Of a stretch of 43,835 nucleotides of DNA, positions 1 to 12,247 are shown in pieces. The position numbers were made by a program, and so were the translations under genes. The notes under the pieces are model-generated. The model was not told where the DNA came from. It did not search any database and saw only the letters and a list, made by a program, of their open reading frames with translations. This stretch comes from Oscillospiraceae bacterium (GTDB lineage: Bacteria > Bacillota > Clostridia > Oscillospirales > Oscillospiraceae). Position 1 is the stretch's first letter; each line of letters starts with the position of its first letter. The stretch covers positions 1-43,835 of the forward strand of contig JAFSJE010000022.1 in the NCBI GenBank assembly GCA_017439425.1. The letters run 5' to 3'.

Positions 1-271
1 AAGCCGCCTCCTCGGGACGAACGGGCAGTTCTCAATGTCCCTCCACGGCGTTGCTCCGGATAGAGTTTACAGCGAAAGCGTGTCTCCACGCCTCGGGTGG
101 GCTCTTACCCCGCCTTTCCACCATCACCGCAAATGCGGCAGTCTATTTCTGTTGCACTTGTCCGAGGGTCACCCCTGGCCGGTGTTACCGGTTATCCTTG
201 CCCTATGGAGCCCGGACTTTCCTCACGCACAGCCTTTCAGCTTATGCCCGCGACCGTCCGACCTGCTCAGG
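1..271 (-). ncRNA. rnpB: RNase P RNA (type A), 5' part, cut at window edge
   Basis: Catalytic RNA of ribonuclease P, which trims the 5' leader of precursor tRNAs. Read on the minus strand, the sequence carries the conserved GAGGAAAGTCCGGGCTCC block (complement at about 211-229), followed by CATAGGGCA, the CAGTGCAACAGA-like block (here GTGCAACAGAAA), the GGTAAGAGCCCACC segment and the TGTAAACTC block that are all hallmarks of bacterial type-A RNase P. The 5' end is placed near 271 from the promoter at 277-305. The 3' part (closing strands of P1 and P4) lies beyond base 1, so the gene is incomplete here. Open reading frames across this stretch on the plus strand are spurious. Type A rather than Bacillus type B fits Clostridia. 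Confidence 0.93.
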
Positions 272-276
272 AGGCT

Positions 277-305
277 ATTTTAATATAAAAAACCGCCATT
301 GTCAA
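277..305 (-). promoter_or_regulatory. sigma-A promoter of rnpB
   Basis: On the minus strand TTGACA (300-305) and TAAAAT (277-282) are separated by 17 bases. Transcription would start at about 270, just at the predicted RNase P RNA 5' end. It sits back to back with the murD promoter. Confidence 0.8.
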
Positions 306-314
306 ATGGAATGA

Positions 315-343
315 TTGAAAAATATTCTGTAAAGGTATATAAT
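315..343 (+). promoter_or_regulatory. sigma-A promoter of the murD operon
   Basis: TTGAAA (315-320) and a perfect TATAAT (338-343) with a 17-base spacer. The start point would be near 350, giving a leader of about 30 bases before the murD start. The ribosome site GAGGTG is at 369-374. Confidence 0.8.
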
Positions 344-378
344 ATATCGGTTAAAGAATAAAGCTTACGAGGTGCATA

Positions 379-1746
379 ATGACGCTTAGCGATTATCTTC
401 ACACTCTGTGCGGGAAAAAGGTTGATGTTCTCGGTATCGGCATATCGAACCGCCCGCTTATAAGACTTTTACTGAGGAGCGGCATCGAGGTCGTTGCGAG
501 AGATAAGACTCCGCGCGAAAAGCTCGGAGAAACAGCCGACGAATTTGAAAAGATCGGCGCAAAGCTGGTTCTTGGAGAGAACTATCTGAAGGGAATAGAC
601 GGCGACGTTATCTTCCGCTCGCCCGGAATAAGACCCGATCTGCCAGAAATCGTAGCCGCTGTTCAGAACGGATCAGTTCTCACAAGCGAGATGGAGGCGT
701 TTTTTGAGGTCTGCCCGTGCGATATTATCGCCATCACCGGCTCAGACGGAAAGACCACAACAACCACCGTCACATCTGAGATACTCAAGCGCGACGGCAA
801 AAGAGTGTGGGTTGGCGGCAACATCGGAACTCCGCTTCTTGACAAGGCTGAGGAGATGAGCGCTGACGATATCTGCGTGCTTGAGCTTTCAAGCTTCCAG
901 CTAATGACATTGAACAAAAGCCCGAAAATCGCAGTCATAACTAATGTGGCTCCGAATCATCTCGATGTCCATAAGGGCATGGAGGAGTATGTCTGGGCAA
1001 AAAAGAACATTTTTGACCGCGCTTTACAGCCCGAGAAGGTAGTTCTGAACGCAGATAACGACATTACGGCTGACTTTGCAAAGGACGCCGGACACCCTGT
1101 TATGTTCTCGCGCAGGGGAAGAGTCAGCGAGGGAGTTTACCTTGAAAACGGTGATATCTGCGCCTCGTTCGACGGCACCACAGAGCGCATAATGAGCGCC
1201 GACTCGATATTCCTGCCCGGCGTACACAATATAGAAAACTATATGGCGGCGTTTGCCGCGACGTGGGGCATCACCTCTAAGGCGGCTATGGTCGAGACTG
1301 CGCGCTCCTTCAAGGGAGTTGAGCACCGCATTGAATTTGTCCGCGAGCTGAACGGCGTAAAGTTTTACAACGATTCCATCGCCTCAAGCCCGTCGCGCAC
1401 AACAGCGGGACTTCGCTCCTTCAAGCAGAAGGTTATACTTATGGCGGGCGGCAAGGACAAGGGCGTGCCGTTCGATTCGCTCGGCGCAGAGATTGCAGAG
1501 CACGTCAAGACGCTCGTTGTCACCGGTTGGACGGCTGAAAAAATCACAGAGGCGGCAAAAAACTCCGGCTTTACCGGAGAGATAATCCACGAGGATGATT
1601 TCTGCGACGCTGTCAGAGCCTGCTACAAGGCGGCAGAGAGCGGCGATATCGTGCTGATGAGCCCCGCCTGCACATCATTTGACAGATTCAAAAACTTCGA
1701 GGAGCGCGGTAAGCTCTTCAAAAAGACTGTTATGGAGCTTAACTGA
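379..1746 (+). CDS. murD: UDP-N-acetylmuramoyl-L-alanine--D-glutamate ligase
   Basis: Cytoplasmic Mur ligase that adds D-glutamate to UDP-MurNAc-L-Ala in peptidoglycan precursor synthesis, using ATP. The 455 aa length is normal for the family. The N-terminal Rossmann part holds a VLGIGISNRP stretch; the central domain shows the ATP loop TGSDGKTTTTT with K125, the later NVAPNHLDVHK motif typical of Mur ligases, and the NDSIASSPSRT and GGKDKG motifs of the C-terminal half. The ATG at 379 has GAGGTG at 369-374. It is the first gene of a plus-strand series reaching 7832; its TGA overlaps the next ATG by one base (TGATG), suggesting translational coupling. Function is assigned from family knowledge and clear motifs. 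Confidence 0.96.
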   Translation: MTLSDYLHTLCGKKVDVLGIGISNRPLIRLLLRSGIEVVARDKTPREKLGETADEFEKIGAKLVLGENYLKGIDGDVIFRSPGIRPDLPEIVAAVQNGSVLTSEMEAFFEVCPCDIIAITGSDGKTTTTTVTSEILKRDGKRVWVGGNIGTPLLDKAEEMSADDICVLELSSFQLMTLNKSPKIAVITNVAPNHLDVHKGMEEYVWAKKNIFDRALQPEKVVLNADNDITADFAKDAGHPVMFSRRGRVSEGVYLENGDICASFDGTTERIMSADSIFLPGVHNIENYMAAFAATWGITSKAAMVETARSFKGVEHRIEFVRELNGVKFYNDSIASSPSRTTAGLRSFKQKVILMAGGKDKGVPFDSLGAEIAEHVKTLVVTGWTAEKITEAAKNSGFTGEIIHEDDFCDAVRACYKAAESGDIVLMSPACTSFDRFKNFEERGKLFKKTVMELN

Positions 1747-2981
1747 TGGATAAAAGAGTAACAGAGCTTGCTGAAAAGGTTGAGGCAAAGCTTAAAGAGA
1801 AGTTCGCAAAAATTGACAGAACCGCGCTCACTAATACCGAGCGCCTGCTTGAAATCTACAGAGAAAACCGCGTTTCGGCAAATATGTTCGCCGGAACGAG
1901 CGGATACGGATATGATGACCTCGGAAGAGACACATTTGAGAAGATCTTTGCGGAAGCTATGGGCACCGAAAAGGCGATTGTGCGCAATAACTTCGTTAAC
2001 GGCACTCACGCGATCGCGACTGCTATGTTTGCTTGCCTGAGGCCGGGCGATATACTCCTTGCCGCAACCGGCGTTCCTTATGACACGCTGCAGTCTGCAA
2101 TCGGACTTACCGGCGACTATCCCGGATCGATGAAATACTACGGAGTCGGCTACGATGAAGTTCCGCTTTTTGAAAACGGCGAGCCGGATCTGGAAACAAT
2201 AAAAGCTAAAGCGGCGGATAAGAGAGTCAAATGTGTTGAAATCCAGCGCTCCAGAGGTTACGCAAACCGCCCGACGCTCAGCGTTCAGAAAATCGGCGAG
2301 ATCTGCGATATCGTCCACGCTGTAAATCCCGAGGCGAAGGTCGTAGTTGATAACTGCTACGGCGAGTTTGTTCAGGAGATAGAGCCGACAATGGTTGGCG
2401 CCGACCTCGTAGCCGGCTCGCTTATCAAGAACCCCGGCGGCGGGCTTATCGCTACCGGAGGATATGTCGCGGGAAAGGCTGAGCTTGTCGACGCTGCGGC
2501 CATGCGGCTGTCCGTTCCAGGTATCGGCGGCGAGTGCGGCTCATACGAGGGCGGTTATCGCCTGCATTTCCAGGGCTTTATGAACGCGCCTCACATTGTC
2601 GCTCAAGCGCTGAAAACCGTCATCTTCTGCGCCGGTATGCTTGAGGAGCTCGGCTACAAGGCTTCGCCCGCGTCAGGTGAGGAGAGATACGATATAATTC
2701 AATCCGTGGAGCTCGGAAAGCCCGAGCTACTGGAGAAGTTCTGCCGCGGAATACAGTTCGCTTCGCCGGTGGACAGCTACGTTACGCCCATTCCCTGGGA
2801 TATGCCGGGGTATGAGGATCAGGTTATTATGGCTGCCGGTACGTTCGTTCAGGGCGCTTCAATCGAGCTCAGCTGCGACGGCCCGATGCGCGAGCCGTAC
2901 ACGGCGTTTATGCAGGGCGGACTTAACTATGAGCTTGGCAAGCTCGGCGTTATGAATGCCATTGATATGCTGCTGAAATAA
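1746..2981 (+). CDS. PLP-dependent methionine gamma-lyase / aluminium-resistance family protein
   Basis: A 411 aa fold-type I PLP enzyme of the family annotated as methionine gamma-lyase family or aluminium resistance protein (related to Bacillus YnbB). The PLP lysine is predicted in the motif GSLIKNPGGG (K228), with the cofactor-binding Asp in VVVDNCYG (D202). The substrate is not settled for this family; cleavage of a sulfur amino acid or similar is inference. The start overlaps the murD stop by one base, and no separate promoter is apparent. The association with murD and cell-envelope genes does not by itself reveal a role. Length and ends agree with an intact family member. Confidence 0.88.
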   Translation: MDKRVTELAEKVEAKLKEKFAKIDRTALTNTERLLEIYRENRVSANMFAGTSGYGYDDLGRDTFEKIFAEAMGTEKAIVRNNFVNGTHAIATAMFACLRPGDILLAATGVPYDTLQSAIGLTGDYPGSMKYYGVGYDEVPLFENGEPDLETIKAKAADKRVKCVEIQRSRGYANRPTLSVQKIGEICDIVHAVNPEAKVVVDNCYGEFVQEIEPTMVGADLVAGSLIKNPGGGLIATGGYVAGKAELVDAAAMRLSVPGIGGECGSYEGGYRLHFQGFMNAPHIVAQALKTVIFCAGMLEELGYKASPASGEERYDIIQSVELGKPELLEKFCRGIQFASPVDSYVTPIPWDMPGYEDQVIMAAGTFVQGASIELSCDGPMREPYTAFMQGGLNYELGKLGVMNAIDMLLK

Positions 2982-3023
2982 AACGCTGAGCGAGCGCATA
3001 TACTGCCCGTAGGGGTGAAGAAT

Positions 3024-7832
<4,809 letters not shown>

Positions 7833-7836
7833 AAAT

Positions 7837-7862
7837 AATCCGGCAGGATAACCTGCCGGATT
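7837..7862. terminator. bidirectional terminator between convergent genes
   Basis: A perfect 11-bp stem (7837-7847 with 7852-7862) with a 4-base loop. An A-rich flank on the left gives a U-run for the minus-strand gene, and TTT follows on the plus side. It serves both the ligA operon and the phosphofructokinase gene. Confidence 0.85.
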
Positions 7863-7879
7863 TGTATTGATGGGATAAC

Positions 7880-9121
7880 TTACTTTGCGAGGACTTTCTT
7901 GAGTCTTGCAAAGCGGGGAAGGCCATTTTCAAGCTTGCGCTCAGGCTCTCCGGCGATAAGGGGAAGAGCGTAATCGGCGAAGTCGGAGGTGATGCCGTTG
8001 TGATCGGGGGTAATCCACTCAAGCGGAACCTTCTTCTCGTAGTTAGCGACGGAGGTAAGCGGGAGGAGGATCATCTCGCAGGTGTACTTGCCGTCGACCA
8101 TGACTCTCTTGAAGCCGACCATCTTGCCGGTCTCGCCGTTAACGGCGGCCTCAACGGCGGTCTTGCCTGCGAGGAAGCTCTCGTCGATATCGGTCTGGCT
8201 AGCGAGGTGGGCGCCGCAGCGCTGGAGAAGGCTGAGCTCGATGCCGCGAACCTTTGCACCGGTCTTTTCCTTGACGACGTTTGCAAGGTGAGCGGCGAGT
8301 CCGCCGAGCTGAGCGTGACCGAAGCCGTCGGTAGCGGAGGCCTTAGCCTCGGATACGAAGGTGCCGTCGGCATAGTGGATGCCCTCGGAAACGGCGACTA
8401 TGCACTTGCCGTTCTTATTGTAGATGTCGGTGACGTCCTTGAGGAACTTGTCCATATCGAAGTCGACCTCGGGGACATAGATAAGGTCGGGGCCGCAGCC
8501 TACGGTGGAGGCGAGGGACGCGGCGGCGGTGAGCCAGCCGGCGTGACGGCCCATGATCTCAATAACGGTGATCATGCCGGTATCGTAAACTCTGGCGTCC
8601 TTATAAACTTCGCAGACGGAGGTCGCGATGTACTTTGCCGCGGAGGCGAAGCCGGGGCAGTGGTCGGTGCCGTAGAGGTCGTTGTCGATGGTCTTGGGAA
8701 CGCCCATTACTCTGCAATCCCAGCCGGACTTTGCCATATAGCGGCTGACCTTGTCGCAGGTATCCATGGAGTCGTTGCCGCCGTTATAGAAGAAATAACG
8801 GATGTTGTACTTCTTGAAGATCTCAAGAATACGCTTGTAGTCGGTATCATCAACATCGGGGTCGGCGATTTTATAGCGGCAGGAGCCGAGCTCGGAGGAA
8901 GGAGTGTTAAGGAGAAGTCTGAGCTCCTCGGCATCCTCCTGACCCATATCATAGAGCTGATCTGCGAGCATACCCTTGATGCCGTGCGCCATGCCGTAGA
9001 CATTGGTGATGCAGTCAGAATCAAGTGCAGTGCGGATAACACCGTACGCAGACGCGTTGATTACAGAGGTGGGGCCGCCGGACTGGCCGATAACGGCAGC
9101 ACCGATAAGTTTTTCGCTCAT
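7880..9121 (-). CDS. pfp: Pyrophosphate-dependent 6-phosphofructokinase
   Basis: Converts fructose 6-phosphate to fructose 1,6-bisphosphate with PPi as phosphate donor, a reversible step of glycolysis. The 413 aa protein has the GGPTSVINAS loop near the N-terminus, GGNDSMDT (114-121) and PKTIDNDL (142-149). In the PFK family the acidic residue at the second variable position of GGxDS (D117) and the lysine of PKTIDND (K143) mark PPi enzymes, whereas ATP enzymes have Gly at both places, so PPi use is inferred from these residues. D146 is the predicted catalytic base, and EIMGRHAGWL binds the sugar phosphate. GGGAGGT sits at 9129-9135 before the ATG. It is divergent from the aldolase gene. Confidence 0.94.
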   Translation of the reverse strand: MSEKLIGAAVIGQSGGPTSVINASAYGVIRTALDSDCITNVYGMAHGIKGMLADQLYDMGQEDAEELRLLLNTPSSELGSCRYKIADPDVDDTDYKRILEIFKKYNIRYFFYNGGNDSMDTCDKVSRYMAKSGWDCRVMGVPKTIDNDLYGTDHCPGFASAAKYIATSVCEVYKDARVYDTGMITVIEIMGRHAGWLTAAASLASTVGCGPDLIYVPEVDFDMDKFLKDVTDIYNKNGKCIVAVSEGIHYADGTFVSEAKASATDGFGHAQLGGLAAHLANVVKEKTGAKVRGIELSLLQRCGAHLASQTDIDESFLAGKTAVEAAVNGETGKMVGFKRVMVDGKYTCEMILLPLTSVANYEKKVPLEWITPDHNGITSDFADYALPLIAGEPERKLENGLPRFARLKKVLAK

Positions 9122-9157
9122 TGGAATTACCTCCCATTATTTTTTGATTACAAATTG

Positions 9158-9186
9158 ATGATAACATATTTCTTCCGGATTTTAAA
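9158..9186 (-). promoter_or_regulatory. promoter of the phosphofructokinase gene
   Basis: On the minus strand TTTAAA (9181-9186), 17 bases, then TATCAT (9158-9163) preceded by TGT, an extended -10. It stands back to back with the aldolase promoter about 20 bases away. Confidence 0.55.
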
Positions 9187-9208
9187 GTGTATTTTTCTAA
9201 AATTTGAC

Positions 9209-9236
9209 TTGAAATCAGAAAACATTATGGTAAAAT
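9209..9236 (+). promoter_or_regulatory. promoter of the aldolase gene
   Basis: TTGAAA (9209-9214), 16 bases, then TAAAAT (9231-9236) with an extended TGG just before it. AAAGGAG at about 9259-9265 supplies the ribosome site. Confidence 0.65.
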
Positions 9237-9274
9237 ATATCTATCCATCAAATTGCTAAAAGGAGATGTTTGCA

Positions 9275-10261
9275 ATGGGAATCGTAACTTCCAAAGAAAT
9301 GTTCAAGAAGGCTTACGACGGCGGCTACGCAATCGGCGCTTTCAACGTTAACAACATGGAGATCGTTCAGGGAATCACTGAGGCGGCCATCGAGCTTCAC
9401 GCTCCGCTTATCCTTCAGGTTTCCAAGGGCGCCCGCAACTACGCAAAGCATGTCTATCTTATGAAGCTCATCGAGGCTGCTGTTCAGGACGCTGAGCAGA
9501 CCGCCGGTTTTGATCTTCCTATCGTCGTTCACCTCGATCACGGTGATTCCTTCGAGCTCTGCAAGAGCTGCATCGACGGCGGCTTCAGCTCCGTCATGAT
9601 CGATAAGTCCGGTCTTCCCTTCGAGGAGAACATCAAGATCACAAAGCAGGTCGTTGAGTACGCTCATGATCACGGCGTTGTCGTTGAGGCCGAGCTCGGC
9701 ACTCTCGCCGGCGTTGAGGATGAGGTCAACGTATCCGCTGAGAATTCCAGCTACACCCGTCCTGAGGACGTTCAGGAGTTCGTTGAGCGCACCGGATGCG
9801 ACTCTCTTGCCATCGCCATCGGTACAAGCCACGGCGCTTATAAGTTCACTGCTAAGCAGTGCACCCGTGATCCGATCACCGGCAAGCTCGTTCCGCCTCC
9901 TCTCCGCTTCGACATCCTTGAAGAGGTCTCCCGCCGTCTTCCCGGCTTCCCGATTGTTCTTCACGGCTCCTCCAGCGTTCCCCAGGAGTTCGTTGACAAG
10001 ATCAACAAGTTCGGCGGCAAGATGCCCGACGCAGTAGGCATCCCCGAGGAGCAGCTCCGCGAGGCCGCAAAGATGGCAGTCTGCAAGATCAACATCGACT
10101 CCGACCTCCGTCTTGCGCTCACTGCCTGCATCCGCGAGCACTTCTGGGAGCACCCCGATCACTTCGATCCGCGCCAGTATCTCACCCCCGGCCGCGCCGC
10201 AATCCGTGAGATGGTCAAGCATAAGATCGTAAATGTTCTTGGCTGCGACGGAAAAGCTTGA
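9275..10261 (+). CDS. fba: Class II fructose-bisphosphate aldolase
   Basis: Zinc-dependent enzyme that splits fructose 1,6-bisphosphate into dihydroxyacetone phosphate and glyceraldehyde 3-phosphate, the step after the divergent phosphofructokinase. The 328 aa protein has the class II signature VVHLDHGDSFE, with D88 as proton donor and H89 as zinc ligand, the EAELGTLAGVED stretch, GTSHGAYKF with a further zinc-binding His, and LHGSSSVP plus NIDSDLR for phosphate binding. I start at the ATG at 9275, nine bases after AGGAG; an ATG at 9266 directly abuts the ribosome site and is unlikely to be used. Codon use is strongly biased, as expected of a highly expressed gene, and this produces a long meaningless ORF on the other strand. 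Confidence 0.97.
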   Translation: MGIVTSKEMFKKAYDGGYAIGAFNVNNMEIVQGITEAAIELHAPLILQVSKGARNYAKHVYLMKLIEAAVQDAEQTAGFDLPIVVHLDHGDSFELCKSCIDGGFSSVMIDKSGLPFEENIKITKQVVEYAHDHGVVVEAELGTLAGVEDEVNVSAENSSYTRPEDVQEFVERTGCDSLAIAIGTSHGAYKFTAKQCTRDPITGKLVPPPLRFDILEEVSRRLPGFPIVLHGSSSVPQEFVDKINKFGGKMPDAVGIPEEQLREAAKMAVCKINIDSDLRLALTACIREHFWEHPDHFDPRQYLTPGRAAIREMVKHKIVNVLGCDGKA

Positions 10262-10287
10262 TTTTCTGGTATGATATAGTATATAAT
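10258..10287 (+). promoter_or_regulatory. promoter of the P-type ATPase-like gene, overlapping the fba terminator
   Basis: TTGATT (10258-10263) runs over the fba stop codon; TATAAT (10282-10287) follows after 18 bases. The predicted start near 10294 falls within the 5' arm of the fba terminator hairpin, so transcripts from here would not fold that terminator. Confidence 0.6.
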
Positions 10288-10320
10288 AGACACTGACGTA
10301 AAAGTCAGTGTCTATTTTTA
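10285..10320 (+). terminator. intrinsic terminator of fba
   Basis: A perfect 13-bp stem (10285-10297 with 10304-10316), six-base loop, followed by a T-run to about 10319. The left arm overlaps the -10 box of the next promoter. Confidence 0.85.
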
Positions 10321-10344
10321 TACACTACGGAAGATGGTGATATT

Positions 10345-12168
10345 ATGGATGAAAAGTCTAATCTGAATAACGAGCTCGATCCCGTCGAGGAGATGCTGGT
10401 TGACAAGCTAACAGAGCAGGGGAGCGAAGCGGCTCCTGAACAAGCGGAGAAGATTACTGACTCCGAGATCGCAGAAACAGAGCCAGACGCTGTAGACGAC
10501 GCCGAAGAGATTGAGGCTCCTGCCGAGGAGCTTTCTGAGGAGGATGAATTCTTCAACTCCGTCGGCGAAACTATTGAGAATACAGTCGAAACAGGCGAGC
10601 TTCCTGCAAAGCAGAAGGTTCCGTTCGCGCTCTCCGGAGCATTTCTGAACGAGGCGATAAGAGTTCTTGCCGGATTGATCCTTCTCGTGTTCAGCAGGAT
10701 GAGCTTTGTTGCTTCTCCGCTTGATACGATCCTTGCGCTTGCCGCAGTAGTCGTTTGCGGTCTGCCGCTTGTCCTTCGCGCGCTTGAGGATTTCAAGAGC
10801 AGGAACTATCTGAACGAGAATGTCATTGTTTTCGCGGCTTGCGTATTCTGCGTATTGTTCGGCGGCGTTGTTGACGGAGTTATCGCACTTGTGATTGCCG
10901 ACGTGGGATTTAATCTCAGAGATTACGCTCTTGACTGGTACCGCGGCGAGTCCGATAAGCTTCTGAAGGGCGCAAGCTCCGACACTGAACGCGATATAGT
11001 TGAACCTACCTTCCACATTATCGACTCATATTTCACTCCTGCGGTCGCATTTGTTGCTGTCATCAGCGGACTTTTGTCTCTGATTTTTGCCGGAGATAAT
11101 CTTCTTCCTCGGCTTTGCAGCTCCTGTGCGGTTCTTGCCGCAAGCGCGCCGCTTATGATCACCGCCATAACCGCTCTTGTCTACGATATCGGAAAGGGAA
11201 GCGCCATTAAAAAGGGCATCCGCTTCACGGACGTCAAGAGCATTGTTTCAGCAGCGAAGCTTTCAAGCGTTATTTTCAACAAAACCGGAACTGTGACCGC
11301 CGGCAAGTATTACGTCAGCGGAGTTTATCCCGTAAAGATCAGCGCAAAGCAGCTTATTTCGCTCGCGGCTTACGCCGAAATCTACTCCAATCATCCGCTT
11401 GCAGAAGCAATCAAGTCGGCTTACGGCGCAGAGCTTGATCCGCGCAGAGTAACTCAGCAGCGCGAGGAGAAAGGCTCTGGCAGCTTTGTACAGCTTGCGG
11501 GCGGCAATATTGTCGCCGTGGGCAATATCGAGCTTATGGAGAAGCTCGGAGTCAAGGGCGATATGATCCCATCTGACTGCGTTTCTGTTTACGTTGCGGT
11601 CGGAAAGACCTTCGTCGGCAGAATAGACTTTGAGGATGAGGTCAACCCCGGCGCGGCTGAGACTGTCTCGCGCATTAGAAAGTGCGGAGTTGCGAACGTT
11701 GCGCTCATGACAGGCGACAATACCCTCAGCGCCACAAGAATAGCACGCGGTATCGGCATAAGCGAGGTATATGCCGACTGCACGCCCCGCGATAAATACG
11801 AGAGAGTACAGTACATCATGGGTCAGCAGCAGAAGGATGAATGCCTCGGCTACATAACATCAGCCAATAGCGACGTTCGTGCAAGCGAGCTTGCCAACCT
11901 CAAAATCGTTCTCGGCGAGAATGAATCAAATCTCGCGGGAACTGCCTTTATTCCGTCCGGCGATATAGCCGCCATTCCCGCGCTTATAAACGAGGCGAAG
12001 GCCATTAACCTTATGGTTAAGATATGCACCATAGCTATCCTTGCAGCAAAGGGACTGAGCATCCTTCTCGCGCTCATCGGCATAGTGGGAGTAAGCTTTG
12101 TCGTGTGTCTTGACGTTGTTGTTGCCGTAGCGGCCGCGTTTGCCGCCATGTTCAGACTCGGCAAGTAA
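10345..12168 (+). CDS. Degenerate P1B-type (heavy-metal) ATPase-like membrane protein, probable pseudoenzyme
   Basis: A 607 aa open gene related to heavy-metal P-type ATPases but stripped of catalytic residues. Residues 1-90 are acidic and low complexity. Transmembrane segments follow (about 95-190 and 220-275). The actuator domain with TGES, normally between the segment pairs, is absent: only about 30 residues join them. The metal-site CPC is replaced by SSC, although the following stretch still aligns with the family (APLMITAITALVYDIGKG). The phosphorylation motif DKTGT reads NKTGT (N312, codon AAC at 11278-11280). The HP motif (SNHPLAEAI) and MTGDN (455-459) remain, but GDGxNDxPAL has become TSANSD (505-510). 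Two C-terminal segments close the protein. Transport is therefore very unlikely; a regulatory, binding or scaffold role is inference. It has its own promoter and is not broken by stops. Confidence 0.85.
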   Translation: MDEKSNLNNELDPVEEMLVDKLTEQGSEAAPEQAEKITDSEIAETEPDAVDDAEEIEAPAEELSEEDEFFNSVGETIENTVETGELPAKQKVPFALSGAFLNEAIRVLAGLILLVFSRMSFVASPLDTILALAAVVVCGLPLVLRALEDFKSRNYLNENVIVFAACVFCVLFGGVVDGVIALVIADVGFNLRDYALDWYRGESDKLLKGASSDTERDIVEPTFHIIDSYFTPAVAFVAVISGLLSLIFAGDNLLPRLCSSCAVLAASAPLMITAITALVYDIGKGSAIKKGIRFTDVKSIVSAAKLSSVIFNKTGTVTAGKYYVSGVYPVKISAKQLISLAAYAEIYSNHPLAEAIKSAYGAELDPRRVTQQREEKGSGSFVQLAGGNIVAVGNIELMEKLGVKGDMIPSDCVSVYVAVGKTFVGRIDFEDEVNPGAAETVSRIRKCGVANVALMTGDNTLSATRIARGIGISEVYADCTPRDKYERVQYIMGQQQKDECLGYITSANSDVRASELANLKIVLGENESNLAGTAFIPSGDIAAIPALINEAKAINLMVKICTIAILAAKGLSILLALIGIVGVSFVVCLDVVVAVAAAFAAMFRLGK

Positions 12169-12185
12169 AAAACCGAAATAATATT

Positions 12186-12247
12186 AAGCTCCTTTTAAGC
12201 TTTTTGGGTTATAATTTGCCCATAAAGCAAGAAAGGAGCTTTTTCTT
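12186..12247 (+). terminator. long-loop inverted repeat: terminator of the ATPase-like gene containing the next gene's ribosome site
   Basis: AAGCTCCTTT (12186-12195) pairs with AAAGGAGCTT (12232-12241) across 36 bases and is followed by TTTTCTT. The right arm contains the AAAGGAG ribosome site of the gene at 12248, so read-through RNA could hide that site. Within the loop lies a TATAAT (12210-12215) without a clear -35; RNA started there would lack the left arm. Confidence 0.5.
12210..12215 (+). promoter_or_regulatory. possible -10 box for the second phosphodiester glycosidase gene
   Basis: A perfect TATAAT 33 bases before the start codon. No good -35 hexamer is seen 16-18 bases upstream, so this is tentative. 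Confidence 0.35.

Noticed and set aside
35-314. Three overlapping plus-strand reading frames of 63-87 codons
   Set aside because: They lie antisense to the RNase P RNA, whose conserved blocks are evident.
8000-9259. 419-codon plus-strand frame opposite phosphofructokinase
   Set aside because: Shadow of a strongly biased conserved gene; no recognisable domains, no ribosome site, and it runs into the divergent promoter region.
9248-10222. 324-codon minus-strand frame opposite aldolase
   Set aside because: Shadow of fba; Leu/Asp/Val-rich composition comes from the codon bias of the real gene.
10345-12168. Working cation-transporting P-type ATPase
   Set aside because: Phosphorylated Asp, actuator loop, CPC and GDGxND are all absent, so a transport call would be misleading.
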